A stretch of 64,000 bases of DNA, taken from NCBI RefSeq assembly GCF_041435495.1, contig NZ_CP108644.1, forward strand, positions 7,673,501 to 7,737,500, in the 5' to 3' direction. The stretch comes from Streptomyces sp. NBC_01116 (GTDB lineage: Bacteria; Actinomycetota; Actinomycetes; Streptomycetales; Streptomycetaceae). The translations under genes were made by a program, and so were the position numbers. Of this stretch, positions 40,824 to 50,300 are shown piece by piece; position 1 is the first letter of the stretch, and each line of letters starts with the position of its first letter. Below the pieces are notes generated by a model. That model ran no database searches. It worked only from the letters and a program-made list of their open reading frames with translations, and had not been told where the DNA came from.

Positions 40824-43800
40824 GCATGACGACGACGGGCACGAACGCGCATACGACGACGGGCACGGACGCGACGACGATGAGCACAGGCGCGAACACG
40901 ACGGCAGCGGACGCGGCGGTCCTTCCCGGCCAGGTCCGGAACGAGAGCACTTCCGGCCCCGCGGCCGAGGCCCGCGCGGCGGCCCTGCTGGACGCGGGCG
41001 CGATCCTCCCGGCCGGCACCACCGACCGGGACGACGCCGACGCGCTGACCGCCCGCACCTACACGCACACCGCTCTCGGCGACCGCCCCGTGATCCGGCT
41101 CGTGCCCGGCACGCTCGGCGAAGCCGAGGACCTGGCCCTGGAGTTCCTCGGGCTGGCCCGGACCGCCGAGGCCCCCGTCGTGGGACAGGTGCGCCGCGAG
41201 ACGCTGGGCTTCCCGGCCTGGGCGCTGGTCAACGACCCGGCCAACGGGCACCACGCCCTTGCCCTGGTCAAGGACATCGAGCGGCTGGGCCGGCAGGCCA
41301 AGGGCCGTGCCGGAGCGGCCAAGGAGGGCTTCGACGCACTCGGCGACCGGCTCGGCCGGGCCGTGCCCCACTTCCTTCCCACCTACTACGAGCAGGTGGC
41401 ACGCCTCTTCCTCCAGGCGGAGAACCCCACCTACGCCGCCTCCTTCTTCGGCAAGGCCCGCGAAGCCGAGCGGGTGCACGGGCTGGTCGTGGACGAGGAG
41501 CGGCAGCGGGCCGTCTTCCTGGAGTTCGCCCTCGTCGGCGCGCTGACCGTCAAGGCGCTCCGGCAGTACGTGCGCGACCTGGTGGCGCGGCTCGCCCCGG
41601 CGGACGCCTGGGCGCAGTTCCGCCGTCTGCTGGTCGAGCGCTGCGCGGCCGGCATGCAGCCGTACGCGGCGCTGCCGCAGGACGTGCGCGCGCTGGTCAA
41701 GGCCGCCGGGCTGGACCGCGAGACCGCCGAACGCGAGCTGGTCGCCGACCTGATCGGCTCGCCGGGAGTCGTCCGCGCCCCCGCCTCGTTCTGGGAGACC
41801 TACCGCTCCTCGCTCGTCGACCTCGCGCGCCGGGACGCGGTCGTGAGGGCCCGGCTCCTCGGCTTCTTCCCGGAGACCTTCGGCGAGAGCGGCCGGGACG
41901 CGGACGGCGAACAGGCCTGGCTCGCCGTGCTGGCCGAGTCCGGCGCGGACGAGTTGCTGACCGCCCTCCCGGACACCTCCGGCGACCCGGCTTCCGCCAC
42001 CGCCGCCGACTCCGCCGCCCCCGCCACGCCGTCCGTCTCCCCGGCGGACTGGCTCGCCCGCTGGGAGGCACACCGCGGGCGCAGCCGGGTCACCTCGGGC
42101 CGCTGCCCGGGGACCCTCGGCCTGGTCGCCCGGATGGCGGACCGGCTGCGCGCCGACGGGCACCCCGTCGAACTGTTCCAGGGCCGCTGGCAGCGCACCG
42201 CCGACCCGGACCTTCTCGACCTCTGCCTCGCCTCCGGCATCCCCGTCGCCGAGCCGGACGAGCAGGACGCGGGGGCCGCGCGGTCCCTCGGATTCCCGAT
42301 CGGCCCCTGGCTCACCGACACCACGCCCGGCGCGCGCGATCTCACCGCCGTCGCCGAACACCCGGTCTTCCGTGCCCTGCTGAGCCGGAGCGTCGGGAGC
42401 CTCGGCGAAGGACACCACCAGCGGCTGAGCGACGCCGGCCTGGCGAAGGTCGCGGCGCACCCGGTGCTCTCCGTCATCCTGCGGGAGTGGCTGACCGCCC
42501 GCGCCGAGGAGTACACGGCCGCGCGCGGGCTCCCCGGGCTGCGCGCCGCCCTCAACCGGCTCTCGTCGTTCCGTTCCGTGGTCGCGGACGTGGCTCCGGA
42601 AGCCGTACGACTCCTGGAGAGCCACGACGTCGTGCCGCTGCTCGCCTCCACCCTGCGTACCGGCGTCCTCGATGAACTGGGCTGGCCCGCGCTCGACGAG
42701 ACCTACGCCGAACTGGCCGCCGAGGCCGCGGCCGCAGGGCGTCGGCGACACAACCGGCGGGAGACCGCCGGCGTCACCGGCGCCTGGCCCGCACTGATCC
42801 TGAACACCCTCGAACGGGCCGTCGTCATCGGCCCGGAAGGCGTCCTGCTGCGGCACACCCTGCGGCTGCCCGCCACCGTCGACCACTGGCGGACGATCGC
42901 CCTGCGGTACGTCGACGGGGAGTTGCTGGTCATCTGGTGGGAGGACGGCAAGCAGCGCGGCTACTGGTCGCACCGCCCCGCCGAGGTCTTCACCGTGGGC
43001 GGCGAGCAGCTCCCCCGCTGGGGCGGCTCCGGCCCCTCGGACGAGGTCTGCCTGCCGCTGCCCGGTGGCGGCCGCGCCACGGGCGGCAAGGCCCTGCACG
43101 CGGGCGACACTTCCCTCCCACCGCAGCGCGCCGTCATCTCCGACGGCACCGGCTACTGGCGCGAGGGCCACCAGGGCACGCAGCGGGTGTGGCTGGAGTA
43201 CGACCCGGCCGGCGGCGCGCACGGCCGCGCGTCCCTTCCCGCCTTCCTCCGCTCCGGAGTGCGCGACGGCGCCCGACTGCTCGCCGAGCACTGCCAGGTG
43301 CTGCCCCTCCAGCCCGGCCTGGAGACCACCCCGTTCGGCACGGACGGCACGGTCCTCGGCCGCTGGGTCCGCCGCACCGTCACCGAGACCGGCACGGCCG
43401 CACCCGCCGACGGGCACCGGATCGTCGCCGGCACCCCCGACGGCCACACGGTCACCCTGCCGCACCCGCTGCCCGGCGGCGGCTCCCCGGTGCCGCTCGG
43501 TGCCCTCACTCTTCCCGGCGGGTCGCGTCCGGTCGCGATCCTGAACCACCGCTCCGTGGAAGCGCACCCGGCGGACACCGACGGCACGGGCGGCCGCCTG
43601 TGGTCCGTCACCACCGACTCCTCCGGCGGCAACGACGCGGCGGGCACCCCCTACGTGCCTCCCGTCTCCTACTGGCACGCCCTGCGCCCGAGGGACGAGC
43701 GGGGCTCCATGGCCCTGCGGAATCTGACGGACGCCCGGACGGAGGAGCTGTTCACCGAGGTCGCCGCCGCGGTCACCCGGCACCTGGAGGCGTTCCAGGC

Positions 43801-46075
43801 CGTCGAGGAGTACACCGGACCCTCCTCGCGGGAGCTGACGGAGGAGGCCGCCGCACGGGTGTTGCCCGAGGTCTCCGACGCCCGGCTCCTCGCGGGCATC
43901 ACCGCCCTCGTCCGGAACGCGGTGGACCGGGCTGTCGCGGCCGCCCTCTTTCTGGAACCGCCCGAGCCCGTGCGGCCGGCCACACCCCGGGACACCGCGC
44001 GCACCAAGGGCATGTTCTTCGACCACGAGCCCGAGCACGGCGACGACACGACCCTGCGGGACGCCTCCGCCTGGGGCTCCGAGCGGATGCACGGCAGTTG
44101 GTGGGCAGGCGGGAACCGGTGGACGGTGATCCGCCAGATCCTCGCCGTCAACCATGTCCTCGGTGGTGAGCCGGCCTTCGGCCCGCCCACGCCGTCGAAG
44201 GTCCCGTTCACCCCCGTGGACGGCTGGCAGCGCGACGAGTACACCGTGCCCTGCGACGCCCTCACGTGGACCTCCGTCCTCGACAAGCTGCCCGAGCTGG
44301 CCTACCGGGCCGCGTCGGCGACCACCTCTCCCGAACACCGCACGGGGCTCCTCGTCCTGCTGGAAGCCCTCGCCGAGGGCCCCTTGGCCGACCCTGCGGG
44401 CACGGTCAGGCTGGTGGACCTCGTCGAACCGCTCGGCGGAGTGGCTCCCGGGCGCGGACGTCCCGAGGCCGTGCACCGCCTCGGCCAGGTGCTCCGCAAG
44501 GGTGCCCGGACGGTCGTGATCCTGGCCGACCGCGGCCGGAACACCCGGGACGACGCGGCCTGCTGGCTCGCCCTGGACCACGATCCGACCGGTGCCTTCG
44601 GTCCCGTCCCCGGCTTCACCCTGGACCGTGAGCGCGTTCACCGGCAGGGCATCGCCCGCGACCGGCTCACCCGGCTCACCGCCCTGGTACGGGAGCAGGG
44701 CCCCGCGCCCTGGCGGCCGGAGGCCGCCGAGGCTTTTCACACGGCCACCGGAATCGGTCCCCTCCAGTCCGCCGCCCTGCTGTCGGCAGCGCTCCAGGAG
44801 CCCGGCGCCGAGGCGCTCACGCTGCTCGGAGCGAAGACGCGTGCCTTCGAGGAGGCGCAGGCGAGGCTGGACGCCCTGCCCCGTGACGACCGGCACGCCC
44901 TGCTCCGGGCGCTGCTGCCCGAGGACCCGGCCGAGCTGTGGTCCTCGGGCCCCGACGTCCGGGCCGCCGCCGAGGTCTGGCAGCAGCGCCTGGCCTCCCT
45001 CGTGCGCGTCCCCGAGGAACTGGACCTCGACCTCTCGGGCACCAGCTCGGGCGCCGTCGACCTGGTCCTCAACGCTGCCTCCCGGACCTGGCTCGCCCAT
45101 GGCACCGCCGTCCAGGACGGCACCGGTCGCCCGGGCCCGCGCGTGGCGGGCGCACGGGGTACGGTCGCCTCCGCCCTGACCGCTCTGTCCACCCTCGCCT
45201 ACGCGCTGCCGTACGGGCACCCCCTGCGGGCGCACCTGCCCGTCGGGCTCGCGGCCCTGCGCGGCCGTCTCGCCGACCCGGACCTGGTGCTGGACCTCGG
45301 TCTGCACTGGACCGAGTCGGGAGGCCCGATCGGCGCCACGGTCCGCGCCGCCCACGGGCTCCCCGAGTCCGGCGGCGCCGAAGCCGACGGGCTGGTCCGG
45401 GCAGGCACGGCGCTGCTCCTCGCCCCCGGTTACGGCAACAACGAGAAGCTGCTGATCCGCCCGGCGGGCCTGGCAGGCCCCGACGACCCGGCGTTCGGCC
45501 TGGTCGAGGGCACCGTCGCCCGTCACGGCACCGGCGATCTGCTCGCCCTGCGCGCCCTGCTGGGCGAGGAGGCCGACGCGTTGGCCTCCTCGGGCGCCCC
45601 CGACGGCGCCCCGCACCACCCGGCCCAGGACCCGACGCGGACGGTGCCGGAGCTGGTGGCCGAGGCAGCCGACGCCCTCGACCTGGGCGCGGACGCCGCA
45701 GCCCTCTATCTGATGCTGCTCGCGCTGCCCGATCCCACGGACCGGAACTGTGCCCGCTGGACCGGGTGGAAGCCCGCACGGATCAAGAAGGCCCGGGCGG
45801 AACTCGCCGCCACCGACCTCGTCGTGGAGGCGAAGCGCTCCCGCGCGGGCCGCACCCTGTTCCTCCCCTGCGGCTGGCTGGAACGAGGCACCCCCGGACT
45901 GCCGCTGGAGACCTGGAAGGAACGCCTGTACCCCGTGGCAGGGTCCGCCCGGACCCTGCCCCACCTCCCGGTGTCCGCGCTGTTCGCAGCCGCCTGGGCA
46001 CGGGTCCGCGGCGGCGACGCCCCCGCCTTCGAAGAACTGGACACCCGCGCAACCCGGAAGGGCCGCCGCCGATGA
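40820..46075 (+). CDS. Very large (1751-residue) protein of the MoxR-VWA system
   Basis: 1751 residues. The first 30 are a low-complexity Thr/Gly/Asn tail. Residues about 60-600 look like alpha-helical repeats (FYEQ and LFLQ type). From about residue 640 a WxxG-rich region (LLVIWWEDGKQRGYWSH) looks beta-rich, with the middle resembling a propeller or WGR-like sheet. The last 90 residues (RNCARWTGWKPARIKKARAEL then TLFLPCGWLE) look like a winged helix, so DNA or protein binding is possible. It is translationally coupled on both sides. No enzyme motif was found. The size and position suggest a scaffold or target-recognition subunit for the ATPase. Confidence 0.8.
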   Translation: MSMTTTGTNAHTTTGTDATTMSTGANTTAADAAVLPGQVRNESTSGPAAEARAAALLDAGAILPAGTTDRDDADALTARTYTHTALGDRPVIRLVPGTLGEAEDLALEFLGLARTAEAPVVGQVRRETLGFPAWALVNDPANGHHALALVKDIERLGRQAKGRAGAAKEGFDALGDRLGRAVPHFLPTYYEQVARLFLQAENPTYAASFFGKAREAERVHGLVVDEERQRAVFLEFALVGALTVKALRQYVRDLVARLAPADAWAQFRRLLVERCAAGMQPYAALPQDVRALVKAAGLDRETAERELVADLIGSPGVVRAPASFWETYRSSLVDLARRDAVVRARLLGFFPETFGESGRDADGEQAWLAVLAESGADELLTALPDTSGDPASATAADSAAPATPSVSPADWLARWEAHRGRSRVTSGRCPGTLGLVARMADRLRADGHPVELFQGRWQRTADPDLLDLCLASGIPVAEPDEQDAGAARSLGFPIGPWLTDTTPGARDLTAVAEHPVFRALLSRSVGSLGEGHHQRLSDAGLAKVAAHPVLSVILREWLTARAEEYTAARGLPGLRAALNRLSSFRSVVADVAPEAVRLLESHDVVPLLASTLRTGVLDELGWPALDETYAELAAEAAAAGRRRHNRRETAGVTGAWPALILNTLERAVVIGPEGVLLRHTLRLPATVDHWRTIALRYVDGELLVIWWEDGKQRGYWSHRPAEVFTVGGEQLPRWGGSGPSDEVCLPLPGGGRATGGKALHAGDTSLPPQRAVISDGTGYWREGHQGTQRVWLEYDPAGGAHGRASLPAFLRSGVRDGARLLAEHCQVLPLQPGLETTPFGTDGTVLGRWVRRTVTETGTAAPADGHRIVAGTPDGHTVTLPHPLPGGGSPVPLGALTLPGGSRPVAILNHRSVEAHPADTDGTGGRLWSVTTDSSGGNDAAGTPYVPPVSYWHALRPRDERGSMALRNLTDARTEELFTEVAAAVTRHLEAFQAVEEYTGPSSRELTEEAAARVLPEVSDARLLAGITALVRNAVDRAVAAALFLEPPEPVRPATPRDTARTKGMFFDHEPEHGDDTTLRDASAWGSERMHGSWWAGGNRWTVIRQILAVNHVLGGEPAFGPPTPSKVPFTPVDGWQRDEYTVPCDALTWTSVLDKLPELAYRAASATTSPEHRTGLLVLLEALAEGPLADPAGTVRLVDLVEPLGGVAPGRGRPEAVHRLGQVLRKGARTVVILADRGRNTRDDAACWLALDHDPTGAFGPVPGFTLDRERVHRQGIARDRLTRLTALVREQGPAPWRPEAAEAFHTATGIGPLQSAALLSAALQEPGAEALTLLGAKTRAFEEAQARLDALPRDDRHALLRALLPEDPAELWSSGPDVRAAAEVWQQRLASLVRVPEELDLDLSGTSSGAVDLVLNAASRTWLAHGTAVQDGTGRPGPRVAGARGTVASALTALSTLAYALPYGHPLRAHLPVGLAALRGRLADPDLVLDLGLHWTESGGPIGATVRAAHGLPESGGAEADGLVRAGTALLLAPGYGNNEKLLIRPAGLAGPDDPAFGLVEGTVARHGTGDLLALRALLGEEADALASSGAPDGAPHHPAQDPTRTVPELVAEAADALDLGADAAALYLMLLALPDPTDRNCARWTGWKPARIKKARAELAATDLVVEAKRSRAGRTLFLPCGWLERGTPGLPLETWKERLYPVAGSARTLPHLPVSALFAAAWARVRGGDAPAFEELDTRATRKGRRR

Positions 46076-47370
46076 CGAACGACACCACGACCACCACGGA
46101 CAGCACGAGTACGGACAGCGCGAGTGCGGACAGCACAAGTACGGGGAGCACGAGTATCGACAGCACCAGCACGGACAGCACCGCCACGGGCGGTGTGCCG
46201 GGCCGGGCGACGGCGCCCGGCAGGGAGCACCGCCAGATCACCCTCCCCGAGGACCGGTACGCCACCGAGCTGGCCTTCCTCGCCGCCCACGACCCCGGGC
46301 CCCGCCCGCCCGGCTGGCTGCTCACCCCGCGCGCCGTCGTCACCTTCGTGACGGGCAGCGCGGGCGAGGCACTGGGCCTGCCCAAGGGCGCCAGGCCCGG
46401 AGCCGGGGTACCACGCCGCCTCGTGATCGAGCAGAAGTTCGTCGGCGAACGCGCCCTGGTCGAACGGTGCGTGGTCACCCTCGCCGGGGAGCGCGGACTC
46501 CTCCTCGTCGGAGAACCCGGCACCGCCAAGTCGATGCTCTCCGAACTGCTCTCGGCGGCCGTCTGCGGGACCAGCGCGCTCACCGTGCAGGGGACCGCGG
46601 GTACCACCGAGGACCAGCTCAAGTACGGCTGGAACTACGCGTTGCTGCTCGCCCAGGGACCCACCGAGCAGGCCATGGTGCCCTCTCCGGTACTCGCCGC
46701 CATGACCCGGGGTGCCGTCGCCCGCGTCGAGGAGGTCACCCGCTGTCTGCCGGAGGTCCAGGACGCTCTCGTGTCGCTGCTCTCCGAGCGGCGGATCGCG
46801 GTTCCCGAACTCGCGGGAGGCGAGGGCGCCCAGGTGCACGCGGCGCCCGGGTTCACGCTCATCGCCACCGCCAACCTGCGGGACAAGGGCGTCTCGGAGA
46901 TGTCCGCAGCGCTGAAGCGGCGCTTCAACTTCGAGACCGTGGGCCCCATCGGGGACGTGGACGCCGAGACCGCTCTCGTACGGCGCCAGTCGCGGGCAGC
47001 CGTCGAGCGGGTGGGCGCCGCCTACCAGGTGGACGACGCGGTGCTCGAAGCCCTGGTCACCGCCTTCCGGGACCTGCGCGAGGGCCGTTCCGCGGAGGGC
47101 TGGGAGGTCGAGCGACCCTCCACGGTGATGAGCACGGCGGAGGCGGTCTCCGTCGCGGGCTCCCTGGGCCTGGCCGCCGCCTACTTCCCCGGCGACCGGG
47201 ACGTGCTCTCCCTCCTGCCCGGCCATCTGCTCGGCGTCGTCCGCAAGGACGATCCCGCCGACGCGGCACGGCTGCTGGGGTACTGGGACGGGCCGGTACG
47301 CAGGCGTGCCGAGCAGGGAGCGGCCACCTGGCGTGCCCTGTGGGACCTGCGCGCGGTGCTGGAGAACTGA
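46072..47370 (+). CDS. MoxR-type AAA+ ATPase (YehL-like)
   Basis: 432 residues. A Thr/Ser/Asp-rich N-terminal tail (residues 1-45) is followed by the AAA+ domain. Walker A is GEPGTAKS (147-154). The Walker B position is VARVEEVTR with E220-E221 in place of the usual D-E pair, and sensor 1 is ATANLRD near N268. The pore-loop-like stretch QGTAGTTEDQLKYGWNY is typical of the YehL branch. MoxR ATPases act with VWA proteins to remodel or load metals into partners. The start overlaps the giant gene's stop (ATGA); the next gene starts 3 bases after its stop. Confidence 0.88.
   Translation: MTNDTTTTTDSTSTDSASADSTSTGSTSIDSTSTDSTATGGVPGRATAPGREHRQITLPEDRYATELAFLAAHDPGPRPPGWLLTPRAVVTFVTGSAGEALGLPKGARPGAGVPRRLVIEQKFVGERALVERCVVTLAGERGLLLVGEPGTAKSMLSELLSAAVCGTSALTVQGTAGTTEDQLKYGWNYALLLAQGPTEQAMVPSPVLAAMTRGAVARVEEVTRCLPEVQDALVSLLSERRIAVPELAGGEGAQVHAAPGFTLIATANLRDKGVSEMSAALKRRFNFETVGPIGDVDAETALVRRQSRAAVERVGAAYQVDDAVLEALVTAFRDLREGRSAEGWEVERPSTVMSTAEAVSVAGSLGLAAAYFPGDRDVLSLLPGHLLGVVRKDDPADAARLLGYWDGPVRRRAEQGAATWRALWDLRAVLEN
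46096..46185 (+). repeat. Six 15-bp in-frame repeats in the ATPase gene
   Basis: Units close to ACGGACAGCACGAGT start at 46096, 46111, 46126, 46141, 46156 and 46171. They encode TDSTS-like pentapeptides. The unit is a multiple of three, so copy changes keep the frame. Confidence 0.9.
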
Positions 47371-47373
47371 CGG

Positions 47374-50300
47374 ATGAACGAGTCGACCATCCCCGGGACG
47401 CGGTCCACCGCGGAGGCGGCGCCCACAGCGGTCGCTGATCCCACCGCGGTCGCTGAGCCCGCCACCTCGCAAGCCGCGGTGGCGGCCCTCGCGGCGACCG
47501 GCCCGGGGCTGCCGTTCCTGATCGGGGTGCGCCACCACGCGCCCTCACTGGCGGCCGCCCTCCCGGCGCTGCTGGACGCGGCGGCCCCCGACGTCCTCCT
47601 CGTCGAGCTGCCCGCCGAGTTCCAGTCCTGGCTGGGCTGGCTCGCCCACGAGGAGACCGAGGCCCCGGTGGCGCTGGCCGCCGTACCCGCCGCCGTGCCC
47701 GGACCCGGCTCGGCAGGTGAACGGGGTCCGGCCTTCTACCCGTTCGCGGACTTCTCGCCGGAGCTGGTCGCTCTGCGCTGGGCGGCGAGGAACGGCGTCC
47801 CGGCGGTGGCCTGCGATCTGCCCCTGGCCGACCGGGCGTGGGCGGAGGGCGGCCCCGACACCACCACACCCCTGCCCGGGGCCGACTCCGCACCCGGGCC
47901 GGAGGAGGGGCGCGGGCTGTCCGCCGCGCTCCGGTCCCGGCTCACCGGGCGGGACGGCGATGACCTGTGGGACCGGCTGGTGGAGGCCCTCGCGCCCGGT
48001 TCGACACCCGAGGCGCTCCGCCGCGCCGCCCTGCTCACCGGTTGGGCGCTGCGTTACGAGGCCGAGGCGCGGGGCGGCGTACAGAGCACGGACCTGGCGC
48101 GCGAGGCGTGCATGCGCCGCCATGTCGCCGAGGCCCTGGCGAGCGGGCGGCGGCCCGCCGTGGTGGTGGGAGCCTTCCACACCCCGGCGCTGCTGCCGTC
48201 CGCCGCCGAGGCCATCGAAGGTCCCGCGCCGGACGGGACCGAAGCTCCGGACGGGACCGAAGCTCCGGACGGGACTGAAGCTCCGGACCGGACCGAAGCT
48301 CCGGACCGGACCGAAGCGCCGGACGGGACCGAGGCGCTGGACGCACCGGGAGCACCAGCGGCGCCGGACCGGACCGCCGCGCCCGGGTCGGGCGCGGACG
48401 GCCACACGCACGGCATCGCCGGGGCGACGGCGTGCACGGTCTCCCTGGTCCCGTACACCTACCCGCTGCTCGACTCGCGCTCCGGCTACCCGGCCGGCAT
48501 CCGGGACCCGGAGTGGCAGCACACCGTCCTGGACGCCGCCGGGGACCCGGCGGCCCTGCACGAGGCGCTGATCCGCACCGCGGTCCGCGTCTGCGCAGCC
48601 CTGCGCGAACAGGGCCACCCGTACGGCCCGGCGGACGGCCGGGAGGTCGTCCGGGTGGCCGCCGACCTGGCCCGCCTGCGCGGCCTTCCCGCCCCGGGCC
48701 GCGGTGAACTCCTGGAGGCCGTGCAGACGGTGCTCGGGCGCGGCGAGACCTACGGCACGGGCCGCGCCGTGGCCCGCGCCCTCGAACGCGTACTGGTCGG
48801 AGCCCGCACCGGTCGGCCCGCACCCGCCGCTCCGCGCAGCGGACTGGGCCCCGCCGTGGAGGCAGAGACCGCGGCGCTCGCGCTTCCCGGGCCACCGGAC
48901 GCGCACGAGAAGACACCGCGCGACCTCCGGCTCGACCCGGCGCGCTCCACCCTGGACCGACGCCGCGAACTGCTGCTGCGCAGGCTGAAGGTGTGCGGCA
49001 TCCCCTACGCGCAGGAGCAGGAGGTGGCCGGTGCGGCGGGCGGTGAAGGGCTCACGACGCGCTGGCAGGTCCGGTGGACCCCGGCGACGGCCGCGGTGCT
49101 CACCGCGGCCGGGGCTCGCGGCGTCACTCCGGCCCAGGCGGCCGAGGGCGTGCTGCGTCAGCGGCTCGCGGCCGAGCGTGCGGAGGGCGGCCCGACGGCC
49201 GCCCAGGTCGTCGGCGGCCTGGCGGAGGCCGCCGAGTGCGGGCTCCCCGCCCTCGCCGACGAACGCCTGGCGGAACTCGCCGCCGTGCTCCCCGCGAGCG
49301 CTACCCTTCCCGAACTCCTCGCCGGGCTCGACCTGCTGGACCGCGTCGACGCCGGCCACCTGCCGGGCCTGGCCGCGCCGGACGGATCCTCCGCGCCGGA
49401 CGCCACCGCCCGTGCCGCCCGCACCGCGCACGCGGCGGAACTCCTGACCTCGGCCGCGGTACGCCAGGTCGACGGCCTGACCGGCTCCGAGGACCCCGAG
49501 GACGCCCGGGCGCTGCTCGAACTGGCCCAGCGGGCCGACCGGGTGGGCGGCATCCGGCTCACCGACGCCCTCGCCCGACTGGCCGCCGACGGGACCCCGT
49601 TGATCGCCGCCGCCGCCGGAGCGGTGAGGGTGCTCACGGGCCACGAAGCGGCGGACTCCTTCGGGGGACGCGTGGCCTCCTGGGTGGACGGAGCCGTGGA
49701 CAGCGTTTCCAGGGCCGCGCTCACCGCCCGCCTCACCGGTGTCCTGACGGTGGCGGGCCCACTCCTGACCGTCGGCGTCGGCGCCCTGGACCCGCTGCTG
49801 CGCCGGGTCGTCGAGCTGGACGACACCGCGTTCCTGGCCCGGCTGCCTGCCCTGCGCGGTGGCTTCGACACCCTGAGCCCGGCCGCCCGGGACCGGCTGC
49901 TGGACACCGTGGAGGAGCGGCTCGGCGAACGGGTGGACACGCTCGACTCCGACGACCCGGCCGAGCTGGCCGGCCGGACGACAGCCGACCTCGCGGCCCG
50001 CGAGCTCCTGACCGGCCTCGGCCTGCCCGTCCCCCCACCCGCGCGGGACGACCGGATCCCATCGCCGCCCAGCAGCCCCACCGCCGTACGCGAGGCCGCT
50101 TCCGTACCCGACACCGAGGCCGCACCCGACACCGCACCCGTACCCGACACCGGGACCGCACCCTTCACCGAGGCCGCGCCCGCCCCCGGGCGCTCCGCCG
50201 AGACGGCCCCCGCGCGTACGCTCGCGCCCGCCGACCGCTGGCGGCTCGTACTCGGCCGGCGTGCCGACCAGCTGCCCTCCGGGGCCGCCCGCCTGGCGAC

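Noticed and set aside
40781..46138. A 1785-codon open frame on the minus strand opposite the giant gene
   Set aside because: It is a GC-driven shadow: its product is a Gly/Arg/Gln-rich string without any family-like segment, while the plus strand encodes regular helical and beta segments and is coupled to its neighbours.
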